The notes under the pieces: model-generated
Databases searched by the model: none
Seen by the model: the letters and a program-made list of their open reading frames with translations, nothing else
Told to the model about the DNA's origin: nothing
Shown here: positions 1 to 12,345 of the stretch, one piece after another
How positions within the stretch are numbered: the stretch's first letter is position 1
Layout: each line of letters opens with the position of its first letter
Source: Epiperipatus broadwayi
Lineage: Eukaryota > Onychophora > Udeonychophora > Euonychophora > Peripatidae
Direction of reading: 5' to 3'
Assembly: GCA_028023455.1 (NCBI GenBank)
Contig: JAQFVV010006215.1
Location: forward strand, 9,939,950 to 10,003,949
DNA: 64,000 nt
Program-made: the position numbers and the translations under genes

Positions 1-619
1 AACAAAAAAAAAAAGCAACTACTTCTCTACTCTCCCTGTCACTTCCCTTTTTTTTTTCTCTCTTCTTTTGTCCTCGCAAAAACAGTCCGCCTCCTTCTTC
101 CTCACCACGTGGTATAGATGGCCAGTTAGGCTAACAATCAAAGAACTTTTCGCGCCTTCGGATATTTTAGCAAACAACATTCCTGACCGTCCATTTCAAC
201 CCTTCCTCTTTTTTTTTTCTTTTGTCTTCTTTTTTTTTTTTTTTTAATTCCTCAGATAAGGTCTCCAATACATATTTTTCCTCTTCCTTTCTCTTACAAT
301 AATCTCTTATCTTGGATACCAAATTTAATCATACGTCCGCTTTCTCATTATTATTATTATTTTTTTTTCCTTTGAAATTGTCCGTCCACACCGCACATAC
401 ATACATATATCCCTTTTACTAAAACAAAACGCAAATCCCCCCCCCCACTCCCTCTTTTCTCACTTTAATAAGATTTTAAACATTTTCTTCCATTAACAAA
501 AAAAAAATAAATACTAAAACGGAATAAAACCAAACTATATGAAACTAATTAAAAAAAATACATAACGCATGTGTGCGTTTTTCTACATTGTAAACAGGGT
601 TTAAACCCGACTGTTTACA
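1..619 (-). repeat. 3' LTR (outer end missing)
   Basis: Matches 3831-4448 almost base for base, including the polypyrimidine tracts and a run of C near 438. It ends on the plus strand with TGTTTACA (minus-strand TGTAAACA). The sequence is cut by the window start, so full LTR length is unknown and at least 619 bp. Confidence 0.85.
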
Positions 620-637
620 ATACCCTCCTCCCGGAAG
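620..637 (-). other. Polypurine tract next to the 3' LTR
   Basis: On the minus strand the bases just before the 3' LTR read CCGGGAGGAGGGTAT and then TGTAAAC. A purine-rich run directly upstream of the 3' LTR is where plus-strand DNA synthesis is primed in LTR retroelements. This supports the minus orientation. Confidence 0.6.
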
Positions 638-1493
638 CCTTTAAATACGGTCTACGTATTTGAACGGCTCCTACCTAACTTATCCAATAAAACGATACAT
701 CCTCCAAATCTCCCTTCTTTTTTTTTTTTGACTTTCTGCCCTGCTGCTCTAGAACAAAAGAAAGAAACGACCATCAATCCCAACGATACACTATAAGTTC
801 AACCACCAATTCACACGCATGTGATGTGTAACGCACCGCACCCTGTCACTTCCACACAGACTTATTTGGTTATGAGACCGGGAACATGCACAAAAACACA
901 AAAAAAAAACACACAAAAAAAAAAATCGCTTTTCCCTTTTTTTTTTTTCTTTCTTTCCGTACGCGTCAGGACTTTCTAACCACGCTCTGCTGCTTCAGAG
1001 TCTTATGGGCGTGGGTAACTAGAACAAAATCCGACTTTTAAGTAGGGGTCATCCAAGACCTTGCTCTCCTTTGGAGCTTTGTGAGTGTGACGGTATGTGA
1101 TTGCCGTGCTCTCTTTGGGAGACTTATTGGCTTAAGTTTACATAAGTCGGTCAACCATGTCGGGAACAACATTTATATACAGTACGCGACACACCACATG
1201 CCCGATCCAGGCAACCGGCCCCGCCATCCACCGTCAGACTCGATAGACCGCTCCCATCTCAAGTCTCCCGAGCTACCTCTTTATCTAACTCTCTAGCCTA
1301 CGAAACAATGGAGGAGAAAAAAAAAAATTCGACCCACATATATAACTTCAAATGTGGCTGTATATAACAGCCCCTATACTTAATAATATCATTGTTAAAT
1401 ATCAAACCCCCACCCTAATAAAATAATCTACACAAAAGAAAAACAAAGAAAACTTTCAGCATGTGTCCAATTCCGTATATATATGTTTTAACT
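638..1493. other. Internal 3' region of the LTR element, no coding capacity seen
   Basis: This lies between the gag stop and the polypurine tract. It is richer in G+C than the host sequence. I found no reverse transcriptase or integrase motif on the minus strand. A short plus-strand open frame at 1081-1296 looks accidental. Confidence 0.5.
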
Positions 1494-2546
1494 CTATTTG
1501 CCATCCTTTTGCCAGGATGAACTCGAACTCTTTCCTTGTCCATAGTTCGGCTTGCGTGGCGGTCGTGGCTCTTCATGTTCATACTGCCATTTCGATCTAG
1601 TATTACCATCCCCTCGTTTGGGATCCTGTGGGTTCCAATCCGACCCTCCTTCTTCCGTCCCGAATTTCACAACTCGAGTGTCGTGAGTTTCCTTTCCTCG
1701 CTCCGTCGGTACATTATAATCATAGGCGCTCATATCAATCGCGTTAAGTAGCTCAGCGGCCTCCTCAATGGACGCTTTCCTTATGCCTAACATCATTTGT
1801 TCCACCTTCATCGGCATGTTATGCCTCACGATCCGAATGATGTGGTTTTCCGTTAAATTGCATGCGTCTAACGTTCGTAGCTTTGCCACTTGTCGATGAA
1901 AAAATTGTGAAAAACTTTCCTGCTCTCCTTCCTTATATTTCTCCTGCATAATCTGATATCTAGCCAACTCTTGACGATCTTCTGACCAAAAACTATCTCT
2001 CATCTCTCGTTGATATTCTTCAAATGTCGCGGGTTGTTGAAACAACGAATTCCACCATGAGAGTGCGTTTCCCGTTAAGTTGCTGCAAGCAATAGCGATT
2101 TTGCTTTCCTCCGCCATAGGGTTAACGCTAAAATATCTTCCCAGACTCTGTAGGTGCTCCACGGGAGCTTCTCCCATTTGGCCGGCAAATGGCCGGACCT
2201 TTAAAAATTGGTTTACATGGGCCTGTGCTGGTGCGTACTTCGCCACGGCTTCCCTTTCCTCTACTATTTTTGTCTCTTCGCCCTCAATCTGTTTCTCATC
2301 TCCTTTCTTTCCCTTGGACCTCCCGTCTTTATCTATACTTTCCTCCTTCCTTGACTCTCCTTCGTTCTCTTTTCCCTGATTAATTCCTGTTATTCTTTCC
2401 ATTTGCTGCTCTAGTTTTCGTAGCCTTTCCTCAAATCGATCTTCGAATTTTTGGAATCTTTGTTCCAGCCTTTCCAGAATGACTTCCAAAATCTTCGATT
2501 CTTCCTTCTTTTCTTGGTCCATTTTCCTTTGGAGTCTTGTTTTCAT
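1494..2546 (-). CDS. Gag-like capsid protein of the LTR element, 350 aa
   Basis: Intact 350-residue frame starting at an ATG on the minus strand, without stops or frameshifts. Residues about 8-100 are highly charged and predicted coiled coil (repeated E-R-L-E-x-R-F type heptads), followed by a Lys/Glu-rich linker. Residues about 110-275 resemble the retrotransposon gag capsid domain: a conserved ALSWWNSLF segment, then F-x-x-Y-Q-R-E-M-R-D-S-F, then FSQFFHRQVAKL. The C-terminal part is basic and Ser-rich and ends SSSSWQKDGK. It has no CCHC zinc knuckle, which many gags have for RNA binding. Capsid function is inferred from the family. A decayed relative lies at 14089-15230. With no pol in the element, the protein could package this RNA or that of an autonomous relative, or could be under host selection; the sequence does not decide. 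Confidence 0.75.
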   Translation of the reverse strand: MKTRLQRKMDQEKKEESKILEVILERLEQRFQKFEDRFEERLRKLEQQMERITGINQGKENEGESRKEESIDKDGRSKGKKGDEKQIEGEETKIVEEREAVAKYAPAQAHVNQFLKVRPFAGQMGEAPVEHLQSLGRYFSVNPMAEESKIAIACSNLTGNALSWWNSLFQQPATFEEYQREMRDSFWSEDRQELARYQIMQEKYKEGEQESFSQFFHRQVAKLRTLDACNLTENHIIRIVRHNMPMKVEQMMLGIRKASIEEAAELLNAIDMSAYDYNVPTERGKETHDTRVVKFGTEEGGSDWNPQDPKRGDGNTRSKWQYEHEEPRPPRKPNYGQGKSSSSSWQKDGK

Positions 2547-3830
2547 TCACACTATCTTTTACCAAATATATTTTTGATATCTAAAAAAAAATCGTAGTAA
2601 TTTGTTTTGACCGCTTCCAAATTTACAACGTGGTAGGTTCTCCTTTCCTCCCCCAAAGCGCCATGCTACGAATCTAATTTCTTTATTAAACACTCGGAAA
2701 CTATTTTCTGTCTTTTACTAAACCCATTTTAACCGAAACAAACTTTACGTCTCTCTAATGTTTCCATCCTACTCCCCCTCCTTTTCCTTATCGAATCTTT
2801 ACTCTTTCTACTCGGGTCCCCCTACATTCCGTTCTTCGAAAGCCTTAGTTGGGACGCCATTGTAGCGGGTGTACTCGTTACCCATATACTTATCCATATT
2901 TTCTCTTTGTCTAATTAGAACATTGATAAGAAAACTCGTATCTTTCTCGCAGCATATTTATGGACGTCAGTTTTTTTTTTTTATTTTTAGACTCCAAGCG
3001 CCAAACTTACTTTTTACATAAGTATTATGCTGGAGGATCAGAATACGATTGTGATAGGGCCACACCTCTAGCTCAGTACTCAGGGCGGGTGGTTAATAAA
3101 CCGTAGAAAAATGTACGGGGGACTCCCTGCAACTCTCAACAAGAAAATCCGAACCAATTGTCTAAATTCGTGAACTATCTTTCATGAGTTAAATAATAAA
3201 AAAAAAATATACATGTAATATAAGCTTTAAAATAATACATCCTTTTATTATAATATTCTCCCCCCCCCCTCACCTTGTTTTTACATAAAACTAAGAAAAC
3301 ATACATATATACTGTGTGGATTTACAACGGAATAAGAAAACGAACATATGTACAGACAAACTCTAATCAGCTGGATTTGAACGGCCTTCTCTTAAAAATT
3401 AACTTTCTTGCCTTTGTTCATTCTCCTTGATTTTTTTTGGAGAAAACGTGGTAATATTTGGAAAATAAATATTTTAAGTTCACATTACCTGCAATTTTGT
3501 CCGATGTGATCCCCGGGGATATCAAACAAGATGGAAAACATATGAAATTTGAAGTAGACACACGAGGCGATTTATCACGCTACAGTCCATTCCGAGTCGG
3601 GTCAGTTCCTTTGTGAAAAGTTAATAGATCTCCGGTAGATGTTCTCCGGTTAGTGCCGCATGGTCTCTTCGGGGTAAGGCACAGAAAACCCAGCACGCTT
3701 AAGCTTTTACCCCACTGTACGCATATTCGGCCGTAGCCTTAGCTATTCCTTTTTTTTTTTTCCTTCTTCTTTTCAAAAAAAAACAAAAAAAAAAAAAACT
3801 AAAAATGGCGGTTCCCTTCCAAAACGACAC
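2547..3830. other. Long leader of the LTR element
   Basis: About 1.25 kb between the gag start and the 5' LTR on the minus strand. It contains poly(A)/poly(T) tracts and a C run at 3261-3270. I see no coding frame that resembles a known protein. Confidence 0.5.
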
Positions 3831-4448
3831 AACAAAAAAAAAAAGCAACCACTTCTCTACTCTCCCTGTCACTTCTCTTTTTCTTTTCTTCTCTTCTTTT
3901 GTCCTCGCAAAAACAGTCCGCCTCCTTCTTCCTCACCACGTGGTATAGATGGCCAGTTAGGCTAACAAGCAAAGAACTTTTCGCGCCTTCGGATATTTTA
4001 GCAAACAACATTCCTGACCGTCCATTTCAACCCTTCCTCTTTTTTTTTCTTTTGTCTTCTTTTTTTTTTTTTTTTTAATTCCTCAGATAAGGTCTCCAAT
4101 ACATATTTTTCCTCTTCCTTTCTCTTACAATAATCTCTCATCTTGGATACCAAATTTATTCATACGTCCGCTTTCTCATTATTATTATTATTTTTTTTTC
4201 CTTTGAAATTGTCCGTCCACACCGCACATACATACATATATCCCTTTTACTAAAACAAAACGCAAATCCCCCCCCACTCCCTCTTTTCTCACTTTAATAA
4301 GATTTTAAACATTTTCTTCCATTAACAAAAAAAAAATAAATACTAAAACGGAATAAAACCAAACTATATGAAACTAATTAAAAAAAATACATAACGCATG
4401 TGTGCGTTTTTCTACATTGTAAACAGGGTTTAAACCCGACTGTTTACA
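3831..4448 (-). repeat. 5' LTR
   Basis: Second copy of the LTR. Its minus-strand start at 4448 abuts LINE ORF1 sequence, which marks the insertion point. The inner end cannot be placed exactly: homology with the other copy stops only because the window begins there, and the LTR may extend to about 3806. I saw no convincing tRNA primer-binding site next to either candidate end. Confidence 0.8.
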
Positions 4449-5083
4449 ATATACCTCTTCTCAAATCTTGGTAATAATCCAATTATTCCTACTCCTTTAA
4501 TCTTACTCAAATTCCTAATCAATTCTACGTACTCATCTATTACTCTCTGATGGTTTGACAAATTATTAGTCCCTACCATAACATACATGTCTCTACTTCC
4601 TTGCTTCTTTACTTTATCTGCAATATTCCTAATTCTAGCTACAGGAAAACATACTCTTACATACCTGTTTCTATTTTCACTTGCAATTATATCTCCACTT
4701 TCTCTAATTAATGAATCTCCTATCAATACTGTCTCATAGTCTACTTTCTCTGCTTCATCCATAACATTCTCTACTATCTTCTCGACTTCTTTATCTACTT
4801 CTTCCTTATCATTACTACTCAATAATTCCTTCATCTGCTCACACTTCATCTCTAACGATTTTAATTTTACTTCTACATCCTTTACCTCTTCCTCTAGCTT
4901 ACTTATTTTTTGGATAACCATCTCCATTTCACTACTAACTTTTCCACTCATATCTCCTGTCACTCCACTACAACCATACTCTATCCTATCTCCTTCAATT
5001 ACATTTTGCTCCATTTCTCCTGGCTTTCTCCTTAAACCATCTACGCTTAGAAACCACTTTTTCAGCTCTTTTATCACATTCAC
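4449..5083 (-). pseudogene. LINE ORF1 with SGNH esterase domain, broken by the LTR element
   Basis: Minus-strand frame starting at an ATG at 5083. Residues about 55-105 form a coiled coil rich in Glu, Lys and Val. The SGNH/GDSL hydrolase domain follows: block I is LIGDSLIRESGD with the nucleophile Ser, and block III is MVGTNNLS with the oxyanion Asn. The domain is cut at LPRFEKRYI, where the LTR begins; the last residues of the open frame come from the LTR. The Asp-His block is missing here but is present as KDGLHL in a sister copy near 22700. ORF1 esterase domains are known from CR1/L2-type LINEs. The remaining ORF2 should lie beyond the left end of the window, past the LTR element. Confidence 0.8.
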
Positions 5084-6051
5084 ACTTTGTCTACATAATC
5101 ATAAAACTGTTACATCCTTCCTAGTCTTATTTAAACATTTCAAGTGAAAAACCTCATCACATACTTTCTGACCATTATATATGTATTGTGGAATACAAAT
5201 GCAATCCATATGCCTTACTTTCCAAGTCACCTACTTTATATTTGACTTTATATTTCCTATCCTGTTCAAACTCTTTTTCACAGAAGGATACAAACTTTAT
5301 TTCAATAATTTTCCGACCGTAGGCCTCCAAAACGTTATCTTTTTCCTCAAATAAATCACTCCCTTTCTTAAATTAATAAAAATAGTAATAGTAACAAGTC
5401 AGATGTCACATGACTTATATATAGCTTGCACTTACAAATATGTAAAATTAAGAGCGTGCTAATAGCTCTAAACAAGCTTTTTTTTTTTATTTATGATAAA
5501 TGCTACTACAAGAGAAGGCATTCAAATCATTTTTATTTTAAATGGTCCCCATTTTTTTAGTAGCAAACTTACTAAAAAAATCAACTAATCTTACATATAA
5601 CTTAGTTATAAAATATCCTTACATTAACACACATTCAACAAAATAATTTTTTTGAACTTTTATATTTAAAATGGCGAACAAACACTTTCTAAACATTAAC
5701 AATTCCCGATCTTTCCAAATTCAATTATATTTATTTCTCGTAATCACAATTTTCTCTCACTTTCATACAACAAATATATGCCCTCAGTAGTCAAAAGAAT
5801 ATAGAAGTAACTGGTACAGTACGTATATATTTATTTTCATTTTTGTCCTACATGACAAAAACTCAGAGCTAATATAGTGGATCTTCTGTTATTTTAATAC
5901 ATATATTTAATTAAACTTTACCAGTAACTATCAAAACTGTATTAAAACTTTTTAAAAATAGGATTACTACATTTTTTTAAAAAAAAAAGAAAACAAAATT
6001 ATTCAAAATTTCTTAAAAATAGCAATGATTCAGAAAAATTGAACTGTAAAA
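5084..6051. other. LINE 5' flank grading into AT-rich intergenic DNA
   Basis: The first few hundred bases are probably the 5' untranslated part of the LINE, since the sequence stays less A+T rich to about 5380. I could not place the 5' end. No gene is seen. Confidence 0.35.
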
Positions 6052-6222
6052 CATCACATGATCACTATTTCACATGCTTGCTCATAACTGTTGTTAAAAT
6101 AGAGATATTGGCTGAGTAGGCACTAGATAGGGATTTTATGCACAAACCTTCTGGCATCCATTGATTACTCTGTCTTGCTTTGAGTGGCCCTACTGTGTGG
6201 AGTTTTGCCTATTTTAAAAAAC
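6052..6222 (+). repeat. Internally deleted copy of repeat R1
   Basis: Contains the inverted R1 start (CATCACATGATCAC), the spacer also seen near 51100, then the R1 tail GGCATCCATTGATTAC ending in GAGTTTTGCCT. The middle, including the hammerhead-like segment, is missing. Confidence 0.7.
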
Positions 6223-9200
6223 TGTTTGAGATTACTGATTAAAAAGATTTCTAGAAAGTTTGCTTCATATTATTTTTAAAATATTAATTATATATGACGT
6301 ATATATATTGTGATGTTTTTCATTAATCGTAATAATGGTGACTTTGAGCATTTTAACCAAGCAGATAAGAGATCATTCTGGAACAGTGCTATTTATATAA
6401 TCCCTATGAGTCAATATTACAGCACATAACAATATATAAAGAGTTAATTTTTAAATTCAAAATATTTAAATATTAAATATATATAGAAAAATATGTAGAA
6501 AAATAGCTAGATAATATCAATAATAAAGATAAAGGTCTCTATTTCGGAACTAATTACTAAATATTGATATAGTTCTAATGGGAGAGGGAATATAACTAAA
6601 GAATATGCTCTATTCTGATATATACTAAATATAAAAAAATATTAAATTAAACTGTTATAACTAAAAATTTAATAATAAATTTGACCTACAATTAAAAATT
6701 AAGAGATAAATTATTCTATCTGGACAGTTAAAAAAAAAGGGCATATTTTATAAAATAAAAACTATTGGGTTATGATGCTTCCAAAGAATATTAAATATAC
6801 AAGCAAAATATAAGAGTAAAAATATGCAAGATATCTTCTGAAAATAGAAAATCAGAAATGTAAAATATCAAAAAATAAGATGGATATGCAAATGAAATAA
6901 TTTCATATTCAAGTAGTAATTTTTAAAGATAAGTTTGTATTTATTACTGAATACAATATTATACTAAGGTAACTACAAAACCTCAAATAAACTCAACCAT
7001 TCTTGAACATTTTACATTTTTTAGACATTATCTGAATCAAATATTGATAAAGTTAATAAAAGATTTAATAAATATATGATCATACTTAAAATACTTTCCT
7101 TTAAATAGACTTTACTATTATAAGTATTATAAGTTTTCCAGAAGTACGACCCAAGTTTTAGTTTTGATTACCTAGATTATTTTTAATGATTTGCATTACC
7201 ATGATAAACACATAAAACATTTAGCATCTTTTAAAAAGATTTATCTTCCATCTACAGACTTATTTTTTGTAGCTAAATAACCAGAGAACATCAATCATGT
7301 CATTTTTGATAAGTTTATTTAATTTATAAAAGATGTATTGCAACACATCAAGTTCTTCACAATTAATAACACTCCACATTATAGTTGGAATTTTTAAAAC
7401 AAAGTTGCAATCAGTAATAAAAATAAAATATTATTAAGAAAGTAAATTCTCCAAGCACTCAATTATAATCACTAGTTAATTTCAAATATTATGAGTATTG
7501 ACTTAATTACTTTTAGTTTTGTAAATTTAGTCAAAACATCTTGCAAAAATCAATCACAAACACTATGACACTTGTCTATTCTTCTACTTTACTTAATTTT
7601 TGCAATAGAAGTAATAATTGTATTTAATCTAATTCTGAACTTTGAACTGTAAACTTGAGTAATCATTGAATAGCACATGTTATATCCACTTCTCCAGTAT
7701 ATAAAATGAAATTTCTGCTCCAACTGTAGATGTTGGAAGTGAGTACAAAAGTCATGTACTATATTTCATCTTTATTACAATCAAAGTTTTAAAAACTTTT
7801 TAAAAAAATGTTGCCACTATTTAAGAGCTTTATGATAATGGCAACACGTTTATTATATAAAAGGCAATATTTTTTAACACAATATATGGAAGTAGTTTAT
7901 GATGGCTTTCTTTTGAGCAATTTGAAATATTTAGTTACAAACATTACCATTAGTGAACTGTCACTATCATCCAACTTATTGTTGCTTAATATAGATATTA
8001 ATGATTAAACATTAAACAAAAATAAGCAAAATAAGACAATAAATATATACAAACCTCTTTATAAAAGAATGTTAAAAAAGAAAAAAGAAAACTTAGTATA
8101 GAATAAATAAACTGATGGCAGTTCAGTTTTCCCAAACTCATATATTTGATGACAACATTTGTACGCTTAAAATATTAGTATATTTATTTATAATTCATGA
8201 CTATACACGTGTATGCATAAAATATAAATAAAGTGACAAATGCATCTGATACATATTTATAAACAATCAGATCTTTCATATTTTTGAAGTACTTCAAGTT
8301 TGTTAAAAAAAATTTGAAACTATTGCTCAATGTAAAATCTTCCAGTCCAATCTCTCTCAGGCTGAAAATAAAGATTTCAAGACTTTTATTAGAAAAGTTA
8401 TAGAACAGACTAAAAGAATGGAATTACAATTAAATATAAAAAAAGGTTTTTGGCAAGAGACAGTAGAAACTAATGAAAAGGGTATAAAAGTTGAGTTTTC
8501 CCCTCTTTGAATGTTTCAACCACTATTAATGATCCAGAAATCAACACATATCACAAGACTAACAGTTGGAAGAAATACAATGAAAAGCCAGAAAACTATA
8601 TTTTTATAAGTAGGAGCTTATTTCTAAAAACAAAATTCAGAATTTTTCAAGTTATATTACCTGTGATTCTGTGGATATTAAAGTTAAACCAGAATATATA
8701 TGTTAGGAATAGTATAAATACTTTTGAATTGTGATACTACAGAACTTTTGAAAATATCATAGAAAGAAAATGAAATAGACAAATTTGATATTAAATTTGA
8801 ACCCTAGATTTAAGCACAAATAATTAAACTATAACTCCTATTATGGTCACATTATGAGCTAATTATTCATCAAGAAAAATATAAAGATTAAATATTGGTA
8901 GTCCAAGATGAGAAAAGATGAACTCTATCATGACATCAATGAATATGCTTTTTAGAATTGACAAAATGCTATTCATACGATCACCAAAGTTTATATCGAT
9001 TTGATGGTATCTAGTATCAATATTAATACGGATTAAAATGCATTAATAAATGTCGTCACATTGCAATTATGTGAGTAAATTAACATTTTAAATATATAAA
9101 AAAGAACACCCTAATTAAGAATTTATTTCCATCGACCCTTCATATCTGACATTCAGTTCTACAGAAATCATCCTGCTCTTCCAATAAGATTTGATGTCAA

Positions 9201-10058
9201 CTAAAACAATGAGTGCAATTCTGGTAGACTTTCAGTACTTTATTTCAATCTTGTTTTTTGAATGCTTTAATTAATAATGCTGAACGGAAATAAAGGCAAA
9301 AAAAATCATAACATGAAATCTATTAAAATTCATTGTTTTAAAAAAAAAATTAATATGAAATTCAATCAGTAACACAAATTTCACTAAAAACAATTTAACG
9401 TATTATGTGACTAATTTGATATCTTGTTTAATTTTAGGAAAATTCAGAAGTTGTACATTAAATGAACTTAATATATGTTTAAAAAAGACTAAAATTCTTC
9501 GTTCTCTACCTAAAAATAATGTTTAAAATGTCTTACGTCTTTCAAATGCCAAAATTAAAGACCGAACAATATCAGTTCTTCCACTTTCAACTGCAACTTT
9601 TAAACTGCTTAATGCGTCTGTAAGCATAATTCCTCTTATATATCATACATTTTGTAAGAATTTTAGAATAAGTTATTCCTGGTTTCTTTCCTACACTCAA
9701 CCAACGCTGTTATTACTGCAGACGCGGCAATCCATTTGCGTTTAAATAAAAGCATTCTGGGAAGTGCGTGTATTTGAGGATATTTTTTAACAAATTCATC
9801 AAAGTAATTACAAATAGTACTTATGACATACAAAATTATCACTTTTTAACTTTATTAGAAATATTTATCTTTCAATATTTTTAAGTATTTAATAAATTTA
9901 AAAATTAACTGTATAAATATATATAGTATATCAAAGTTTTAATATGATAGAGATTATTAACAGATGTCGCTTTATTTTCAAGTGTAGTCTGCACTACATC
10001 TATATTAAATTGTGGGTATTGCTATATTGTGGATATTACTATACTACACAAGAAAAAA
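6223..10058. other. AT-rich intergenic region
   Basis: I see no gene, tRNA or clear repeat. Short open frames at 7808-8008 and 8507-8734 have low-complexity composition and no recognisable motif. No clear TATA box or initiator could be assigned to the glutaredoxin gene that follows. Confidence 0.4.
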
Positions 10059-10314
10059 ATGAATATTTTTACCATTAAGCGGACTCTTTTGTCTCTTAAT
10101 AGACCTTTTCTATCTCTTTTAAATTATTCTCTAAGTTCTAACGTTAAAGAAAAAATTGATTCGATTGTTAAAAAAAATAAAATTGTTGTGTTTATGAAAG
10201 GCATACCTGAAGAACCTAGATGCGGTTTTAGTCGCGCAGTTGTCCAGATTCTACAAATGCATGGAGTTAATTTTGACTATCATGATGTTTTAAATGATGA
10301 AAGTTTGCGAGAAG
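10059..10314 (+). CDS. GLRX5: Monothiol glutaredoxin, mitochondrial, exon 1
   Basis: Exon 1 encodes residues 1-85 and the first base of codon 86. The start is the ATG at 10059; the open frame extends upstream only to a GTG. Residues 1-27 are rich in Arg, Leu and Ser with no acidic residue, as in a mitochondrial presequence. The thioredoxin-fold core follows with the glutathione-contacting Lys47 and the CGFS active site at 55-58, the hallmark of monothiol glutaredoxins. Family role: carries a [2Fe-2S] cluster bound with glutathione and passes it on in mitochondrial iron-sulfur cluster assembly. The exon ends GAG AAG|gtaaaa in phase 1. Joined to 24848-25014 it gives a 140-residue protein, a normal length for GLRX5. 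Name confidence is high; position of the start is likely but untested. Confidence 0.9.
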
Positions 10315-12230
10315 GTAAAAAATAACCGAATATCTAATATTAATATTGCCTTTATTTTATTTTTTAAAAATATTGCATTCGCGAAGTGAATACGTTATTG
10401 TTAGGCTTGCCGTATAAAATGAGTTGCTAGCAAAAATTTATTTTTTAATAACTTTTTGCTTATTGATATAACGGATTTTCCAAAGAAGGACTCTTAAGGC
10501 CTCTAGATCGGTGGGGTAGTGGGGGTAATTTTAATTCACCATCTGATATTTACTGGATATTAATTGATGACCTTCAATCGATCTTTTTTGGTGTGGAAAC
10601 TATAAGATATTTATGACAATACCGATTTATAATTTAAGTGGTGATGGTCTTTTTCAGTTTTAAAACTAAAATTGTCTAATAAATATTCTCAATTAGATAC
10701 ATTATAATAATATATCAATAATGTTTATTGACGATGTAATCTAACCGATGGATTATGATAAATGGGTGCAGTAATTAAATATATTTATCATAACCTTCGT
10801 TTATTATTATTTTTACTGATATTAAAGACAAATAATGATTGATGTGTGTTAAATATTTGTTTATTGCAATATAGTTTATTTCCCAAAGCACTTCAAGGGC
10901 ATGATATATACTGACCGATGTATATATATCTAATAAAGTTATATATTTGGGTACAGGCTGGTTAGTATAGACAATGTTAATGCACTCAGAAAAAATGATA
11001 AGCAAAAAAAGAAATCAGTTTACTGCAAAAAGCAGCACGCTAATATGCACTTAATTAAAATCTAACTTTATGCAAATTAACAAAGTGTTTTGTCAGTTCA
11101 GTCAATGGTCTCTAGACTAGAGAAGTATTAATGTGAAGAGAAAAGGAAGTGTATAGTAAATCAGTATTAGCAGCAGAGAAGAACTAGTCATAATCTAATT
11201 AGTCTATCTTAAGAAATGTGTGTGAGCAGTAAGGTGCTTACAGAACTACAGTTGTAAAAAGACATTAATTATCTACAGTTATGTGATCTATATTGATTTT
11301 GTGTTAAACTAGCTATTAACCAATTGATTTATTGATCATTTTCCACTAATATTATTGTTATTCAGAGTAAAAGAACTCATGAATTTGTTATTAAACTTTT
11401 GTGTTTGTTTTCTTTAAAATATTATATAACTATCCCACTGCCAGATTATAGTTTGATTCTGTATATATTAGAAAGTAATGCATGAAGAAAAAGTAAAAGA
11501 TTGATTAATTAAAAATTTTGAGTTACAATGTTTCGATTGTCTTTTATATTTTTAGATAAATCTCAAATTTTCTTTCCACCTGTTCTTACCTTTCCAAGAC
11601 AAAATTTGCTACTGACTGCTGTACTTTTTTAAAAAACGCTTGCTTTACTTTTTTTTTTCATTTCTAAAAATTGAATGGATAGACATTAATGCGTTTGTGT
11701 TTTTTAAATACTCAACAAAAGTTTTTAAATCTTCAATGACAGACCATTAAAAGACATAATACTCTTAAAAAGGTAAAATATAATTCTGAATATATAATCT
11801 GCAAATAGTATTTTTTTATTATTTCTTAATATTTTTATATATATTTATTACATTTATAATGTAGTAATTTGATTATTACTTCTTAAAATTCAAATGAAAG
11901 ATTGTCTATATAGCCAACCCACATTCATTTATAAATTTGTATTACATGTAAATATTATGTTTTACCCCATTTATTAACAATATGTATTGAGATCTCAATT
12001 TCAGAAAAACAATACACTTTATAAGATTTTTTTTATATCTTCACTTTATGCATTCATAGATATAGCAGAACATATTTACAAAAAATTTCATTTTCATCAA
12101 ACTTATGGTTCAGAATTGCATTTAACTTAAGTTGAATTGATATGTAAGAGTTAAGATTTAAGGTTTCATTTGTTGTACTTTTCTTGAGTTATTCTCCAGA
12201 TAGAATGATTGTATGATAGGATTATGCATT

Positions 12231-12345
12231 CATCAGTACATATATCATTTCCAACTTTCTTATATACTTCTCACAATGCTATTTTTTATATCAGAACTTT
12301 ATTCTTAACGTTTTTGAGTGTCCTGCAGTCATCATCAGAGCTACA
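12231..12345 (-). repeat. Repeat R3a, single arm
   Basis: On the minus strand: CTCTGATGATGACTGCAGGA, then a short A-rich stretch, then a tail that matches the hairpin at 39283-39441 (AAGAAAGTTGGAAATG). The segment resembles a hammerhead core but carries AAAA instead of GAAA. Confidence 0.55.

Larger units (their letters stand above)
1..4448 (-). mobile_element. Gag-only LTR retrotransposon, cut by the window start
   Basis: Two near-identical blocks, 1-619 and 3831-4448, are in the same orientation and bracket about 3.2 kb holding one gag-like gene on the minus strand. Read on the minus strand each block starts TGTAAACAG, the usual TG start of an LTR. The block at higher coordinates is therefore the 5' LTR and the one at lower coordinates the 3' LTR. 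No protease, reverse transcriptase, RNase H or integrase reading frame is visible between gag and the 3' LTR, so the copy is non-autonomous. The LTRs differ by only a handful of substitutions outside homopolymer runs, which implies recent insertion. The element is clearly less A+T rich than its surroundings. It interrupts a LINE ORF1 at 4448/4449. The outer target duplication cannot be checked because the far end lies outside the window. Confidence 0.85.

Noticed and set aside
3806-3830. LTR end at TGGCGG with an adjacent primer-binding site
   Set aside because: The matching part of the other LTR is outside the window, and the neighbouring sequence is poly(A), unlike a tRNA complement.
10029-10058. 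Upstream extension of the glutaredoxin frame from 10029
   Set aside because: The codon at 10029 is GTG. The first ATG in frame, 10059, gives a normal mitochondrial presequence and length.
10315-10325. Glutaredoxin ending at the stop near 10323
   Set aside because: That stop is reached only by reading into the intron; the GTAAAA donor and exon 2 restore the conserved C-terminal half.
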